From Insolitispirillum peregrinum (GTDB taxonomy: Bacteria; Pseudomonadota; Alphaproteobacteria; Rhodospirillales; Rhodospirillaceae), in the NCBI RefSeq assembly GCF_042665255.1, contig NZ_JBHTCD010000034.1: a stretch of 47,424 nucleotides of DNA. One strand, given 5' to 3'. Positions 7,953 to 15,793 of this stretch are shown piece by piece (the first letter of the stretch is position 1; every line of letters begins with the position of its first letter). The notes under the pieces are model-generated. The model saw only the letters and a list, made by a program, of their open reading frames with translations. It made no database searches and was not told where the DNA came from. A program made the position numbers and the translations under genes.

Positions 7953-9248
7953 ATGATTCCCAAAGATAGAAAGCCATCCCTGTTGATGGATACATTTTCA
8001 TTTCATTCTTTCCTGAATTCAGGATTTTTCTACTGTTGGGATCTTGCTGATCAATATGATATTACCGTATTGGTCGAGCAGGAGTATGAAGCCTCTTCTG
8101 CCTTGCTTAAACTGCGCGCTGCCGGGAAGATTACCCGTATCGAAGCCATGCCATCATGGAACAACCGCCTGGCCCTGTTCGGCTGGTTGGGGCAGAGGCT
8201 TCCTCGTCTGGTTGCCGAACTGCAGCCCTCTGTGGTGCTCATGAATAACTGGCACAGTTTTCATCAGAAAATCCTGTCCCGCCTTGTGCGGAAGCTGTGC
8301 CCGCAAACACCGATTGTTGTGTGCCTGAGCGTGCACCACCCGGTAACGGATTTTGAAACGACCGGCCTGCATCTGATACATGCCCGAAAGAAGGCATGGC
8401 GTAAACGCTGGCCCTGGTTGCCAGGCCCGATGTCTGATCAGTTGCACGATATCTGGGGTTGGTGGGTCGGTGTTCGCGACTTTGCCTTGTTGCCAATGTT
8501 GTTTACCGGTGGTCCTGTCCATCAGACCTATTGTCCGTGGAATGGCAGGGTTCCTGATAAGAACGTCGGGGATCTTTATGATGCCATTGTGTGTTATTCC
8601 CCTGTCGAACGGCAAAACTATGCCATGGAAGCTCCTGATCTCGATCAGATTCATCTGATCCGCCACCCGATGAGCGACACTGCAACCCGGGCGTTGTTTG
8701 GAACCGAGGAAAAGGGCAACCGCATCGTAGCGTTACCGTCGTCCTGTCTGGATTACGAGAATGGTCAAAGCCATGAGCAACAGGTAGACCATCTGGTAAC
8801 CGTCTGGGGTAATGCGCTGGAGATCATCCAGAAAAAAAGCCACCAGCCGGAAATATGGTGGAAACTGCATCCCTCGTTTGTGGATGATCCGGTTATGCTG
8901 GACGTGACCCGCAAACTGGCCGACCGCTTGCCCGGCTTTCAATCGATGACCGGGAAAATAACCGCCGAACAGATGATTGTACAAAGCTCGATTGTGGTCG
9001 GGGATGTCTCCTCGGTTTTACTGTGGTCCATGCGCCTGGGCCAGCGCCTGACCATCAGCCTGGATCTCTTTGACATGCCGGGTGGGGATGAAATGTCGTA
9101 CTATCCCGGAATCAAGGTGATCCGTTCATGGGATGAGTTGCCGGATCTGGATGATGCCGTCCTTGTCGATCACGGGAGGCAGGACACGGCCTATCCCACG
9201 ATAGGGGAATTCCTGTCGGGATTCCGGCGAGAGGGTCCGGCTGCCTAG
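7953..9248 (+). CDS. Putative GT-B-like polysaccharide transferase (CDP-glycerol transferase / capsule-synthesis type)
   Basis: A 431-residue protein not assignable to a named family with certainty. The C-terminal half has the pattern of CDP-glycerol glycerophosphotransferase-like and KpsS-type enzymes: IWWKLHPSF near 291-299 (K-x-HP), then AEQMIVQSSIVVGDVSSVLLWSMRLGQ near 327-353, equivalent to their SD-x-SS nucleotide-binding loop. The N-terminus resembles the first Rossmann-like domain (YCWDLADQYDITVLVEQEYE). No signal peptide or membrane helix is seen. The ATG at 7953 is 1 bp after the rfbA stop codon with AAGGATGG upstream, so it is translationally linked to rfbA. An in-frame ATG at 7941 would overlap rfbA and is less likely. 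A role in surface glycan assembly is inferred from context and fold. Confidence 0.6.
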   Translation: MIPKDRKPSLLMDTFSFHSFLNSGFFYCWDLADQYDITVLVEQEYEASSALLKLRAAGKITRIEAMPSWNNRLALFGWLGQRLPRLVAELQPSVVLMNNWHSFHQKILSRLVRKLCPQTPIVVCLSVHHPVTDFETTGLHLIHARKKAWRKRWPWLPGPMSDQLHDIWGWWVGVRDFALLPMLFTGGPVHQTYCPWNGRVPDKNVGDLYDAIVCYSPVERQNYAMEAPDLDQIHLIRHPMSDTATRALFGTEEKGNRIVALPSSCLDYENGQSHEQQVDHLVTVWGNALEIIQKKSHQPEIWWKLHPSFVDDPVMLDVTRKLADRLPGFQSMTGKITAEQMIVQSSIVVGDVSSVLLWSMRLGQRLTISLDLFDMPGGDEMSYYPGIKVIRSWDELPDLDDAVLVDHGRQDTAYPTIGEFLSGFRREGPAA

Positions 9249-9261
9249 ACCAGCGCGCGTT

Positions 9262-9292
9262 AGAGCGTTTTCGCCCGGTGTGAAAACGCTCT
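9262..9292. repeat. 31-bp palindromic element (family shared with 28545 and 45079)
   Basis: Eleven-base arms AGAGCGTTTTC and GAAAACGCTCT around a 9-nt loop. It sits exactly where the transposase remnant loses homology, and its translation gives that fragment an artificial tail (RAFSHRAKTL). The same palindrome, with small changes, begins the longer repeats at 28545 and 45079. Confidence 0.8.
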
Positions 9293-9550
9293 ATAATCCA
9301 GCTGCTCCATCATCTGCCGCTCGGAGCGAATTGTGTAACACGCCTGCAACAGCAAGGTTCGCAGCAGCTTTTCCGGCGGGATCGTCGGACGGCCGATACG
9401 GGAATAGAGGCCATCAAACTCCGGAGACAAAACCTCCAGCGCCTCATCCACAATCGCCCGCACCGCCCGTAATGGATGCCCCACAGGCACTCGGGCCTCG
9501 CAGCTTATATAAGAAAACAGGCTTTCCGTTCGAACATCGTCGCCACGCAT
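9285..9550 (-). pseudogene. IS5-family transposase, N-terminal remnant
   Basis: The ATG at 9550, with AAGGGAG just upstream, opens a frame beginning MRGDDVRTESLFSYISCEA. It contains the DUF772-type stretch IPPEKLLRTLLLQACYTI and SERQMMEQLDY, typical of the first 90 residues of IS5/IS1182-group transposases. Homology then stops at the palindromic element at 9262-9292 and the frame ends within ten codons. The catalytic DDE domain is missing, so the fragment is non-functional. It separates the plus-strand polysaccharide genes from the minus-strand wbaP-like gene. Confidence 0.85.
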
Positions 9551-9626
9551 TGCTGATCTCCCTTGCGGATGACTGCACAAGCGAATCATCGATCGCCATC
9601 TGGAGGAAGCCTTTTTCCGCACCCTG

Positions 9627-11123
9627 CTAATAGGCTCCGTCCCGCTTCAGCACTGCCGGGATGGTTTTCATGATAATGACCAGATCATACCACAGCGACC
9701 AGTTCTTGATGTACCACTCATCATAATGGGCCCGGTCCATGAACGACGTGTTGCTGCGACCGCTGATCTGCCAGATTCCGGTGATCCCCGGACGAACGCG
9801 ACAGTAATGCAGATAGGCGTGCCCATAGGTTTCAACTTCGCGTCCCAGCAGAGGCCGGGGACCGACCAGACTCATTTCTCCCTTCAGGACATTGATGATC
9901 TGGGGTAGCTCGTCCAGGCTGGTGGCGCGCAGAAGATGACCAATTTTGGTAACGCGCGGATCATTCTTGATCTTGAAATTATTCTTTTGGTACTCGTCCC
10001 ACAAGGCAGGATTTTCGTCTTTCCAGCGGGCAAGAGCGGCCTCGGCATTAACACGCATACTGCGGAACTTGATGCAGCGAAACGTCTTGCCCTTATACCC
10101 CACCCGTTCCTGATAAAAAAACAGCGGTCCTCCATCCTCGGCCCTGATCCTGACCGCCAGAAAGGCCAGCAGGGGCAGGAACACCAGACAGGCAATCAGT
10201 GCCAGAATCAGGTCTACACCGCGCTTGAGAACACGTTTTACCGGGCGGGCCAGCGAGTTGCGGGTGTGCAGGATGATGGCCTCGCGACCGAAAACATGGC
10301 TGATCTCCATCCCCATCAACGGTAGCCCCCACAGCGGAGGGGCGACATCGATCTGATAGCCATGGGCAGATAAAAGATCAATCACGCGGAAATAGGACGG
10401 ATCACCCATGTCATCGGGGGCCACAACAATATGGTGGCCAAAAAACGGAGATTTTTCTGACTGAACATCAATCTGCGGGTTTATCGGGTCTTGTAACCCC
10501 AAACGCAACACCGGTACGGCTGGTGGCAAATCGGCAGACAGCGGATGTTGTTCTGACAGGTTCACAAACCCGCGGACGTCATAGCCCAGCAGTTTTTCAT
10601 GGGTCAGGGTGAAATAGGCTTCCACGGCATTATCACCGCTGCCCACGATCAGGGTGGGGACATCCCAAAAGCCGATGGCCAGCAACCCGCGTTTGGCGAA
10701 CGACCGGCCAAGCGGAATCCCGGCAGCCAGAAAGAACCATGGCGCGATACGGGATAACGCATGATGGATGTCACTGGAAAAATCAAAAGCCGCCAGATCC
10801 AGCAGCCCAAGGATTCCCAGTCCGGCCAGAATTTCGTGGGCGTCATCCCAGAACAACCGGCGGCGGGAATAATGTCCATAGAAGTAGGACATGCCGCCGA
10901 ACATGCACAAAAGAATGATGAACCAGTGAAGCCCCCCCAGAGAGGCGTCTCCGGCGATTCCTGGCTGAACTGACCAGGCCAACAGGGGTATCGCGCTGTC
11001 GGCCGGAGAGCGCAGCAAGCCATAGGCGGCACAAAACAACGCGGCATCAGACATCAGCAACGATGTCTTGCAAATCCGCCGTTTGACTTTATGCATATGC
11101 GTGATTTTCAGCACGGACAGCAT
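9627..11123 (-). CDS. Undecaprenyl-phosphate sugar-phosphate transferase, WbaP/WcaJ type
   Basis: A 498-residue polytopic inner-membrane enzyme that starts glycan repeat-unit synthesis by moving a hexose-1-phosphate onto undecaprenyl phosphate. The N-terminal part has several hydrophobic helices (about residues 20-160), a central Rossmann-like domain (LIVGSGDNAVEAYFTL, about 183-198), a further helix near 300-320 (LILALIACLVFLPLLAFLAV) and the catalytic bacterial sugar transferase domain with FRCIKFRSMRVNAEA, SLDELPQIINVLKGEMSLVGPRP and RPGITGIWQISGR. The ATG at 11123 has GGGGA eight bases upstream; an ATG at 11096 is an alternative. It is convergent with the glycosyltransferase cluster and likely supplies its first step. 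Galactose versus glucose specificity is not readable. Confidence 0.9.
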   Translation of the reverse strand: MLSVLKITHMHKVKRRICKTSLLMSDAALFCAAYGLLRSPADSAIPLLAWSVQPGIAGDASLGGLHWFIILLCMFGGMSYFYGHYSRRRLFWDDAHEILAGLGILGLLDLAAFDFSSDIHHALSRIAPWFFLAAGIPLGRSFAKRGLLAIGFWDVPTLIVGSGDNAVEAYFTLTHEKLLGYDVRGFVNLSEQHPLSADLPPAVPVLRLGLQDPINPQIDVQSEKSPFFGHHIVVAPDDMGDPSYFRVIDLLSAHGYQIDVAPPLWGLPLMGMEISHVFGREAIILHTRNSLARPVKRVLKRGVDLILALIACLVFLPLLAFLAVRIRAEDGGPLFFYQERVGYKGKTFRCIKFRSMRVNAEAALARWKDENPALWDEYQKNNFKIKNDPRVTKIGHLLRATSLDELPQIINVLKGEMSLVGPRPLLGREVETYGHAYLHYCRVRPGITGIWQISGRSNTSFMDRAHYDEWYIKNWSLWYDLVIIMKTIPAVLKRDGAY

Positions 11124-11274
11124 GGCATTCCCCGCATGTCAGCATCCCCCATGGAGCCATGGACCCTTCCCCGGAACCACGGCACACGATACCCGTGGAA
11201 CAAGTACAGGCTGCCACCTGCATCACGTCCACGCGCCTGTCTTTCGCGCAAGGCCTCTGGGTTATGCCCCGCTG

Positions 11275-11883
11275 TCAGACAGGCCGACGGGCTCGCAGCG
11301 CCTGACTGAGTGTCCCGTCATCAAGGTAATCCAGTTCCCCCCCGACCGGTACCCCATGGGCCAGTCCGGATACTCGCAGGGAATGATCCGGGGTCTCAGC
11401 GGCTTTCAGGCGATCAGCAATGTAATGTGCCGTTGTCTGGCCTTCGATGGTGGCAGGCAGGGCCAGAATGACTTCCTGCACCGCTGGCTGTGCCGCCCGT
11501 TCCAGCAGACGGGGCAGGTGGAGGTCTTCCGGGCCGATTCCGTCCAGAGCCGACAGCAGCCCCCCCAGCACATGATAACGACCGGAAAAGGCCCGTGTGC
11601 GTTCCAGCGCCCACAGGTCATCGACATCTTCGACCACGCAGATCACCGCGTCATCCCGGCGTGGATCGGCGCACAGGCTGCACGGAGAGGCGGTATCAAA
11701 ATTACCACACCGGGGACAGGGCCGGACACGCTCCGCCACCTGGGCCAGCGCCGTTGCCAGCGGTTCGAGAGCACTGTCCCGCCGTTTGATCAGGTACAAA
11801 GCCGCCCGCCGCGCCGACCGGGGTCCCAGCCCCGGCAGGCGCGCCAGCATTTGCATCAGATGCTCTATTTCCGGCCCGGCCAT
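11275..11883 (-). CDS. recR: Recombination mediator protein RecR
   Basis: A 202-residue RecR, which with RecF/RecO helps load RecA at gaps and breaks. Visible are the N-terminal helix-hairpin-helix (LARLPGLGPRSARRAALYLI, 13-32), the zinc finger with Cys56, Cys59, Cys68 and Cys71, the Toprim domain (VICVVEDVDDLWALERT) and the C-terminal VPVGGELDYLDDGTLSQALRARR. Length is standard. It lies 13 bp after the YbaB gene and forms the conserved dnaX-ybaB-recR operon on the minus strand. Confidence 0.97.
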   Translation of the reverse strand: MAGPEIEHLMQMLARLPGLGPRSARRAALYLIKRRDSALEPLATALAQVAERVRPCPRCGNFDTASPCSLCADPRRDDAVICVVEDVDDLWALERTRAFSGRYHVLGGLLSALDGIGPEDLHLPRLLERAAQPAVQEVILALPATIEGQTTAHYIADRLKAAETPDHSLRVSGLAHGVPVGGELDYLDDGTLSQALRARRPV

Positions 11884-11896
11884 GCTGGTCCCTGGA

Positions 11897-12220
11897 TCAG
11901 AACGGCAGCTTCATGCCCGGAGGCAGCGGCAGGCCGGCAGTGATCTTGCCCATTTCATCCTGCATCATGGTCTCGGCCTTGACCTTGGCGTCATTGTGGG
12001 CAGCCACGATCAGGTCTTCCAGCACTTCGATTTCGTTGGGATCGATCAGGCTGGGGTCGATCTTCAGCTTGCGCAGCTCACCCTTGCCGTTCAACGTCAC
12101 CGACACCAGACCGGCCCCGGCTTTGCCTTCGACTTCGGTTTCGCCCATTTTGGCCTGCATCTGCTGCATTTTGGCCTGCATTTCCTGGGCTTTCTTCATC
12201 ATGCTGCCGAGGTTTTTCAT
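11897..12220 (-). CDS. YbaB/EbfC family nucleoid-associated protein
   Basis: A 107-residue DNA-binding protein of the YbaB/EbfC family. It starts MKNLGSMMKKAQEMQAKMQQMQAKM, the characteristic Met- and Gln-rich first helix, followed by VEGKAGAGLVSVTLNGKGELRKLKIDPSLI and the C-terminal helix with MQDEMGKITAGLPLPPGMKLPF. Family members form dimers that bind DNA broadly. The ATG at 12220 is chosen because the family begins MKNLGxMMKQAQ; a longer in-frame start at 12343 would read into dnaX. Between dnaX and recR as in most proteobacteria. Confidence 0.95.
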   Translation of the reverse strand: MKNLGSMMKKAQEMQAKMQQMQAKMGETEVEGKAGAGLVSVTLNGKGELRKLKIDPSLIDPNEIEVLEDLIVAAHNDAKVKAETMMQDEMGKITAGLPLPPGMKLPF

Positions 12221-12269
12221 CGGTCGCGCTCTCCGTAGAACAACGTTGGGAACAAACGAGGGTGGCTGC

Positions 12270-14282
12270 TTATTCCATCGAATGGAAGCCAAAATCAAGC
12301 AACAGATCGGGATCGCCCGCATCCGGACCATCTTCGGGGTCATAGGTTTCCGGCGGTGCCGGTGGCAGGGCCTCGAACAGCGGCTTTTCCTCGAGGTCGC
12401 GCACCAGACCGATCGACGCCTTGGGGAAGGCTTCGAGAATTTTTTGCACCAACGGATTGGCCCGCGCCCCGGTCATCGTCTGCTCAAACAGCGTCGCCTC
12501 ACCGGCCTGCTCTGAACCGCTGATGGTCCACGGGCGCCCGGTCCACTGGCTGAGCAGCTTGCTGACCTGCAGGGTAAAGTCACGCGGAATTTTTGGCGTC
12601 AGACGCAGGTCTATCCGGCAGGCGCGGCCATCATAGCGCACCAGATGGACATCCCGTTCCAGATGGACCTGCAAAACCGCTTCGCGTTTCTGGCGGAACA
12701 GCGCCACCACCCGGTCAAACGAGGCCGGAACCGGCAGCACGTCGCCCCCGGCGTCGGGTGCAGGCTGGGGGGCAGGCCGGGCTGGTGGCGGTGGCGGGGC
12801 CACAGACCGCTCCACCGGTCGCGGGGCCAGGTCGGCAGGAGGCAGTTCTTCGGTTGCCCAGGGTGGCACCTCGTCCGCAGGCACTGGTGCGGAAACAAGG
12901 GGTACGGGCGCAGGAGGCACGGGCGGAACCGGCGGACGAACCGGAGCCGGAGCGGGAGGCTCAACGGGGGCCGGAACAGGCGCAGGGGAGGAGGTGGGGA
13001 CCGTCGGGCTGGCAGGCGAAGGGCTCGGACGGTTAGGGGCGCCCCCCGCCAGAGGAGGGTTTCCCGCTGGCCCGCCTGTCGCCTGCAGTTTGGCCAGTGC
13101 CTCGGCCGGGCTGGGCAGGTCCGCCGCATAGGACAGGCGGATCAGGCACATTTCGGTGGCCTGCAGGGTCGAAGAGGCACTGCGCGCCTCGCTGATCCCC
13201 TTCAACAGCATCTGCCAGGTGCGGGTCAGCAGCGGCACCGCCAGCCGACCGGCCACGTCCTTGCCGCGCACCCGTTCGGTTTCAGCGGCCATCGGATCAT
13301 CGGCACTGGCGGGCGTCACCTTCAGGCGGGTCAGCCAGTGGGTCAGTTCCAGCATGTCGTTCAGCACCACCACCGGGTCGGCCCCGGCGGCGTACTGGTC
13401 GTTCAACAGCGTCAGGGCGGTCTGGATGTCCCCGCGCATCACCGCGTCAAACAGGTCAAACACCACCGCCCGGTCGGCCAGCCCCAGCATGTCGCGGACC
13501 TGCTGTTCGGTGACCATGCCGTCACCACCCGCCCCGGCCCCGGCCTGCGCAATCGCCTGATCGAGCAGCGACAAGCCGTCGCGCACCGAGCCATCAGCGG
13601 CCCGTGCCACCAGCCGCAGCGCGCCGTCTTCGATGCGGGCCTGTTCGGCGGCAGCAATGCGGGTAAAGTGGTCGGCCAGCGTTTCCGCCGTCACCCGTCG
13701 CAGGTCAAACCGTTGACAGCGCGACAGCACCGTCACCGGAACCTTGCGGATTTCGGTGGTGGCAAAGATGAACTTGACGTGTTCCGGCGGTTCTTCCAGC
13801 GTCTTCAGCAGGGCGTTGAACGCCCCGGTCGACAGCATGTGAACTTCGTCGATGATGTAAATCTTGTAGCGGGCCGAGGTCGGGCGATAGCGCACGCCTT
13901 CGATCAGCTCGCGGATGTCGCCCACGCCGGTGCGGCTGGCGGCGTCCATTTCAAACACGTCGACATGACGGTCTTCGGCGATCGCCCGGCAATGCTCGCA
14001 CTGACCGCACGGTTCGACGGTCGGTCCGCCGGTGCCGTCCAGACCGATACAGTTCAGGCAGCGGGCAATAATGCGGGCAGTGGTGGTCTTGCCGACCCCG
14101 CGGACACCGGTCAGCACATAGGCCTGCGCCAGACGTCCCGTGCGAATGGCATTCGACAGGGTGCGTACAAGGGCTTGTTGGCCGATCAGGGTGGAAAAGT
14201 CTGCGGGGCGATATTTGCGCGCCAGCACGCGATAGGCGGCCTCGCTGGTAGCGACGGAAGATGGTTCGGTCTGGTCGCTCAT
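12270..14282 (-). CDS. dnaX: DNA polymerase III subunit gamma/tau
   Basis: A 670-residue clamp-loader ATPase of the replicative polymerase. The Walker A GVRGVGKTTTARI is near 59-71, a zinc module with four cysteines lies near 74-103, the Walker B/DEVH stretch IYIIDEVHMLSTGAFNALLKTLEEPPEH follows, and sensor 1 reads FIFATTEIRKVPVTVLSRCQRF. Residues about 390-510 are a low-complexity Pro/Ala linker, after which a C-terminal tau domain (AVLQVHLERDVHLVRYDGRACRIDLRL) probably contacts the polymerase or helicase. The ATG at 14282 (MSDQTEPSS) is chosen over one at 14300. The SRP RNA gene lies just upstream on the same strand. No A-rich frameshift signal for a short gamma form was evident. Confidence 0.97.
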   Translation of the reverse strand: MSDQTEPSSVATSEAAYRVLARKYRPADFSTLIGQQALVRTLSNAIRTGRLAQAYVLTGVRGVGKTTTARIIARCLNCIGLDGTGGPTVEPCGQCEHCRAIAEDRHVDVFEMDAASRTGVGDIRELIEGVRYRPTSARYKIYIIDEVHMLSTGAFNALLKTLEEPPEHVKFIFATTEIRKVPVTVLSRCQRFDLRRVTAETLADHFTRIAAAEQARIEDGALRLVARAADGSVRDGLSLLDQAIAQAGAGAGGDGMVTEQQVRDMLGLADRAVVFDLFDAVMRGDIQTALTLLNDQYAAGADPVVVLNDMLELTHWLTRLKVTPASADDPMAAETERVRGKDVAGRLAVPLLTRTWQMLLKGISEARSASSTLQATEMCLIRLSYAADLPSPAEALAKLQATGGPAGNPPLAGGAPNRPSPSPASPTVPTSSPAPVPAPVEPPAPAPVRPPVPPVPPAPVPLVSAPVPADEVPPWATEELPPADLAPRPVERSVAPPPPPARPAPQPAPDAGGDVLPVPASFDRVVALFRQKREAVLQVHLERDVHLVRYDGRACRIDLRLTPKIPRDFTLQVSKLLSQWTGRPWTISGSEQAGEATLFEQTMTGARANPLVQKILEAFPKASIGLVRDLEEKPLFEALPPAPPETYDPEDGPDAGDPDLLLDFGFHSME

Positions 14283-14328
14283 CACCACGGCAAATGCCAA
14301 AAAACAGGGGAACCGGTTGGCAGAAAGG

Positions 14329-14424
14329 TGGAAGGCCGGACATGACCCGGGTCTTACTCGTTACGGCTGCTCCCTTCCGGGCCTGACCGGGTTGGCGAGG
14401 GCTCCGTCCACGCCGACCTTCCGG
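14329..14424 (-). ncRNA. ffs: Small signal recognition particle RNA (4.5S type)
   Basis: The minus strand carries the conserved SRP domain IV hairpin: GTCAGGCCCGGAAGGGAGCA with its GGAA tetraloop and asymmetric internal loop, flanked by CCAACCCG and complementary CGGGTC stretches. The outer stem is closed by GGAAGGTCGG at 14413-14422 and CCGGCCTTCC at 14331-14340. The RNA binds Ffh to deliver membrane proteins to the Sec machinery. Its place directly before dnaX is the usual one in alphaproteobacteria. Exact ends are approximate. Confidence 0.92.
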
Positions 14425-14538
14425 GGGCAGTATATCGACCATAAACGCGTCGATGGCAAGAGGGAGTTATGCAAACCGTAACAATAAGACAGCAGAAAGA
14501 CACATGACGAACGGCTGCACCCGTGTCATGGTTGCCCG

Positions 14539-15477
14539 ATGATGTCCGATGCGTCTTTTGCCCGCCAACCGGGGCGACCTGCTTTTACGGTCGAGGCCCT
14601 GGACCGTAGCGCCACCATGCGCAAATCCCCCGACCGCCTGCTGGCAGCCTGGGCTGATCCGCGCAGCCGGGTTATTGTCTGCTGGCGTGACCAGCACCTG
14701 ATGACCCCGGACCGCCAGACCGTCCAGACGGTCGAGGTCCGTCACCCGCTGGTCAGTGACACCGAGCCGCTGTTTCTCGGGCTGCTGGACGGCGTGCCGC
14801 ATTTCGCGGTGCAACTGCGCAGTGGTGACGAACCGCCGCCGGTGGCCGGAGGTGTGTGGGACAGCCTGCGCACCGTTGGCCTGCTGGCTCCGGCGGACAT
14901 CGCCGGGGTCGCTGCCATGGCTCAGGGCCTGTTCCACTGGCACCTGCGCCACCGCTTTTGCGGCCTGTGCGGCGCACCGACCAGCCACGAAGAAGGAGGC
15001 CACCTGCGCCGGTGCAGCAATCCGGCCTGCGCCGCCCCCCATTTCCCGCGCACCGATCCCGCCGTGATCATGCTGGTCAGCGACGGTCCCGACCGTATCC
15101 TGCTCGGTCGGCAAGCCGCCTGGGCCCCCGGCATGATGTCCACCCTGGCCGGATTCGTCGAACCGGGCGAAACGCTGGAACAGGCCGTCGCCCGCGAGGT
15201 GCTGGAAGAGGTTGGCTTGCAGGTGCGCAACGTCCGCTATTTCGCCAGCCAGCCGTGGCCGTTCCCGGCCTCGCTGATGCTGGGCTTTATCGCCGAGGCC
15301 GCCTCTACCGAGATCCGCATCGATCAGGACGAACTGGAAAGCGCCCGCTGGTTTACCCGTGATGAATTGCGCAGCTTCCGCGACAGCCCGCAGGCCGAAG
15401 GCGACGGTTATGCCTTCCCCAGCCCGATCTCGATTTCCCGCGCGTTGATCAATCACTGGCTGGCCTCAGTCGGCTGA
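14539..15477 (+). CDS. nudC: NAD(+)/NADH diphosphatase NudC
   Basis: A 312-residue Nudix hydrolase that cleaves NADH to NMNH and AMP and in E. coli also removes NAD caps from RNA. It has the zinc ribbon with Cys141, Cys144, Cys159 and Cys164, the Nudix box starting at Gly205 (GFVEPGETLEQAVAREVLEEVG) and, just after it, SQPWPFPASLM near 237-247, the NADH-specific SQPWPFPxS motif that separates NudC from other Nudix enzymes. A NUDIX-like N-terminal domain fills residues 20-130. The start could be either of two consecutive ATGs (14539 or 14542). Transcribed divergently from the SRP RNA/dnaX operon and followed by a very stable terminator. Confidence 0.95.
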   Translation: MMSDASFARQPGRPAFTVEALDRSATMRKSPDRLLAAWADPRSRVIVCWRDQHLMTPDRQTVQTVEVRHPLVSDTEPLFLGLLDGVPHFAVQLRSGDEPPPVAGGVWDSLRTVGLLAPADIAGVAAMAQGLFHWHLRHRFCGLCGAPTSHEEGGHLRRCSNPACAAPHFPRTDPAVIMLVSDGPDRILLGRQAAWAPGMMSTLAGFVEPGETLEQAVAREVLEEVGLQVRNVRYFASQPWPFPASLMLGFIAEAASTEIRIDQDELESARWFTRDELRSFRDSPQAEGDGYAFPSPISISRALINHWLASVG

Positions 15478-15481
15478 AAAT

Positions 15482-15543
15482 AGCCCCGGCAGAAAAAAGT
15501 TACCGGTATCGCTTTCACCCGGTTGCTTTTTTCTGCCGGGGCT
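15482..15543 (+). terminator. Long terminator hairpin after nudC, overlapping the tRNA-Arg promoter
   Basis: A perfect 18-bp stem: AGCCCCGGCAGAAAAAAG at 15482-15499 pairs with its complement at 15526-15543, with a 26-nt loop. The A run and T run are inside the stem, so it could work on both strands. Its right arm contains the spacer and -35 box of the next promoter. Confidence 0.8.
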
Positions 15544-15550
15544 GTATATA
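15523..15550 (+). promoter_or_regulatory. Promoter of tRNA-Arg embedded in the nudC terminator
   Basis: TTGCTT at 15523-15528 and TATATA at 15545-15550 with 16 bp between, 42 bp upstream of tRNA-Arg. The -35 box and most of the spacer are the right arm of the terminator hairpin. Confidence 0.6.
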
Positions 15551-15592
15551 GTGCCCTTCCCTTGCTGACCACGGCAAGGTCGATATGGCGAT

Positions 15593-15669
15593 GCACCCGT
15601 AGCTCAGCTGGATAGAGTACTGCCCTCCGAAGGCAGGGGTCACAGGTTCGAATCCTGTCGGGTGCACCA
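15593..15669 (+). tRNA. tRNA-Arg (anticodon CCG), integration target
   Basis: A 77-nt tRNA with encoded CCA. The acceptor stem is GCACCCG/CGGGTGC, the D arm carries AGCTCAGCTGGATAGAG, and the anticodon loop CTCCGAA reads CGG. Its 3' part from the anticodon loop onward is repeated perfectly at 22748-22799, marking it as the attachment site of the island that follows. The gene itself stays complete. Confidence 0.97.
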
Positions 15670-15674
15670 ATTTT
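15623..15674 (+). repeat. attL: 52-bp direct repeat at the tRNA-Arg 3' end
   Basis: Bases 15623-15674 (anticodon loop through CCA plus AATTTT) match 22748-22799 without a mismatch; the flanking bases differ on both sides. This is the left junction of the integrated element. Confidence 0.93.
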
Positions 15675-15793
15675 CCCCGGAAAATCAAACGGTTATAGCA
15701 ACACGCTGTTGAGCGTGGTAGCGCCCTTGCGCCCGTTTCGGCGCCTCGCCGTACAAATCCCGTACAGTGTTGTTTGCGTGTCGGAGGCCAGCC

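Noticed and set aside
12900..13010. Pro/Ala-rich stretch in dnaX taken as a frameshift or insertion
   Set aside because: A low-complexity linker between the ATPase and tau domains is normal for this protein; the frame is continuous.
12645..14345. 566-codon open frame on the plus strand
   Set aside because: Antisense of dnaX and the SRP RNA; Arg/Gly/Gln/His-rich with no motif.
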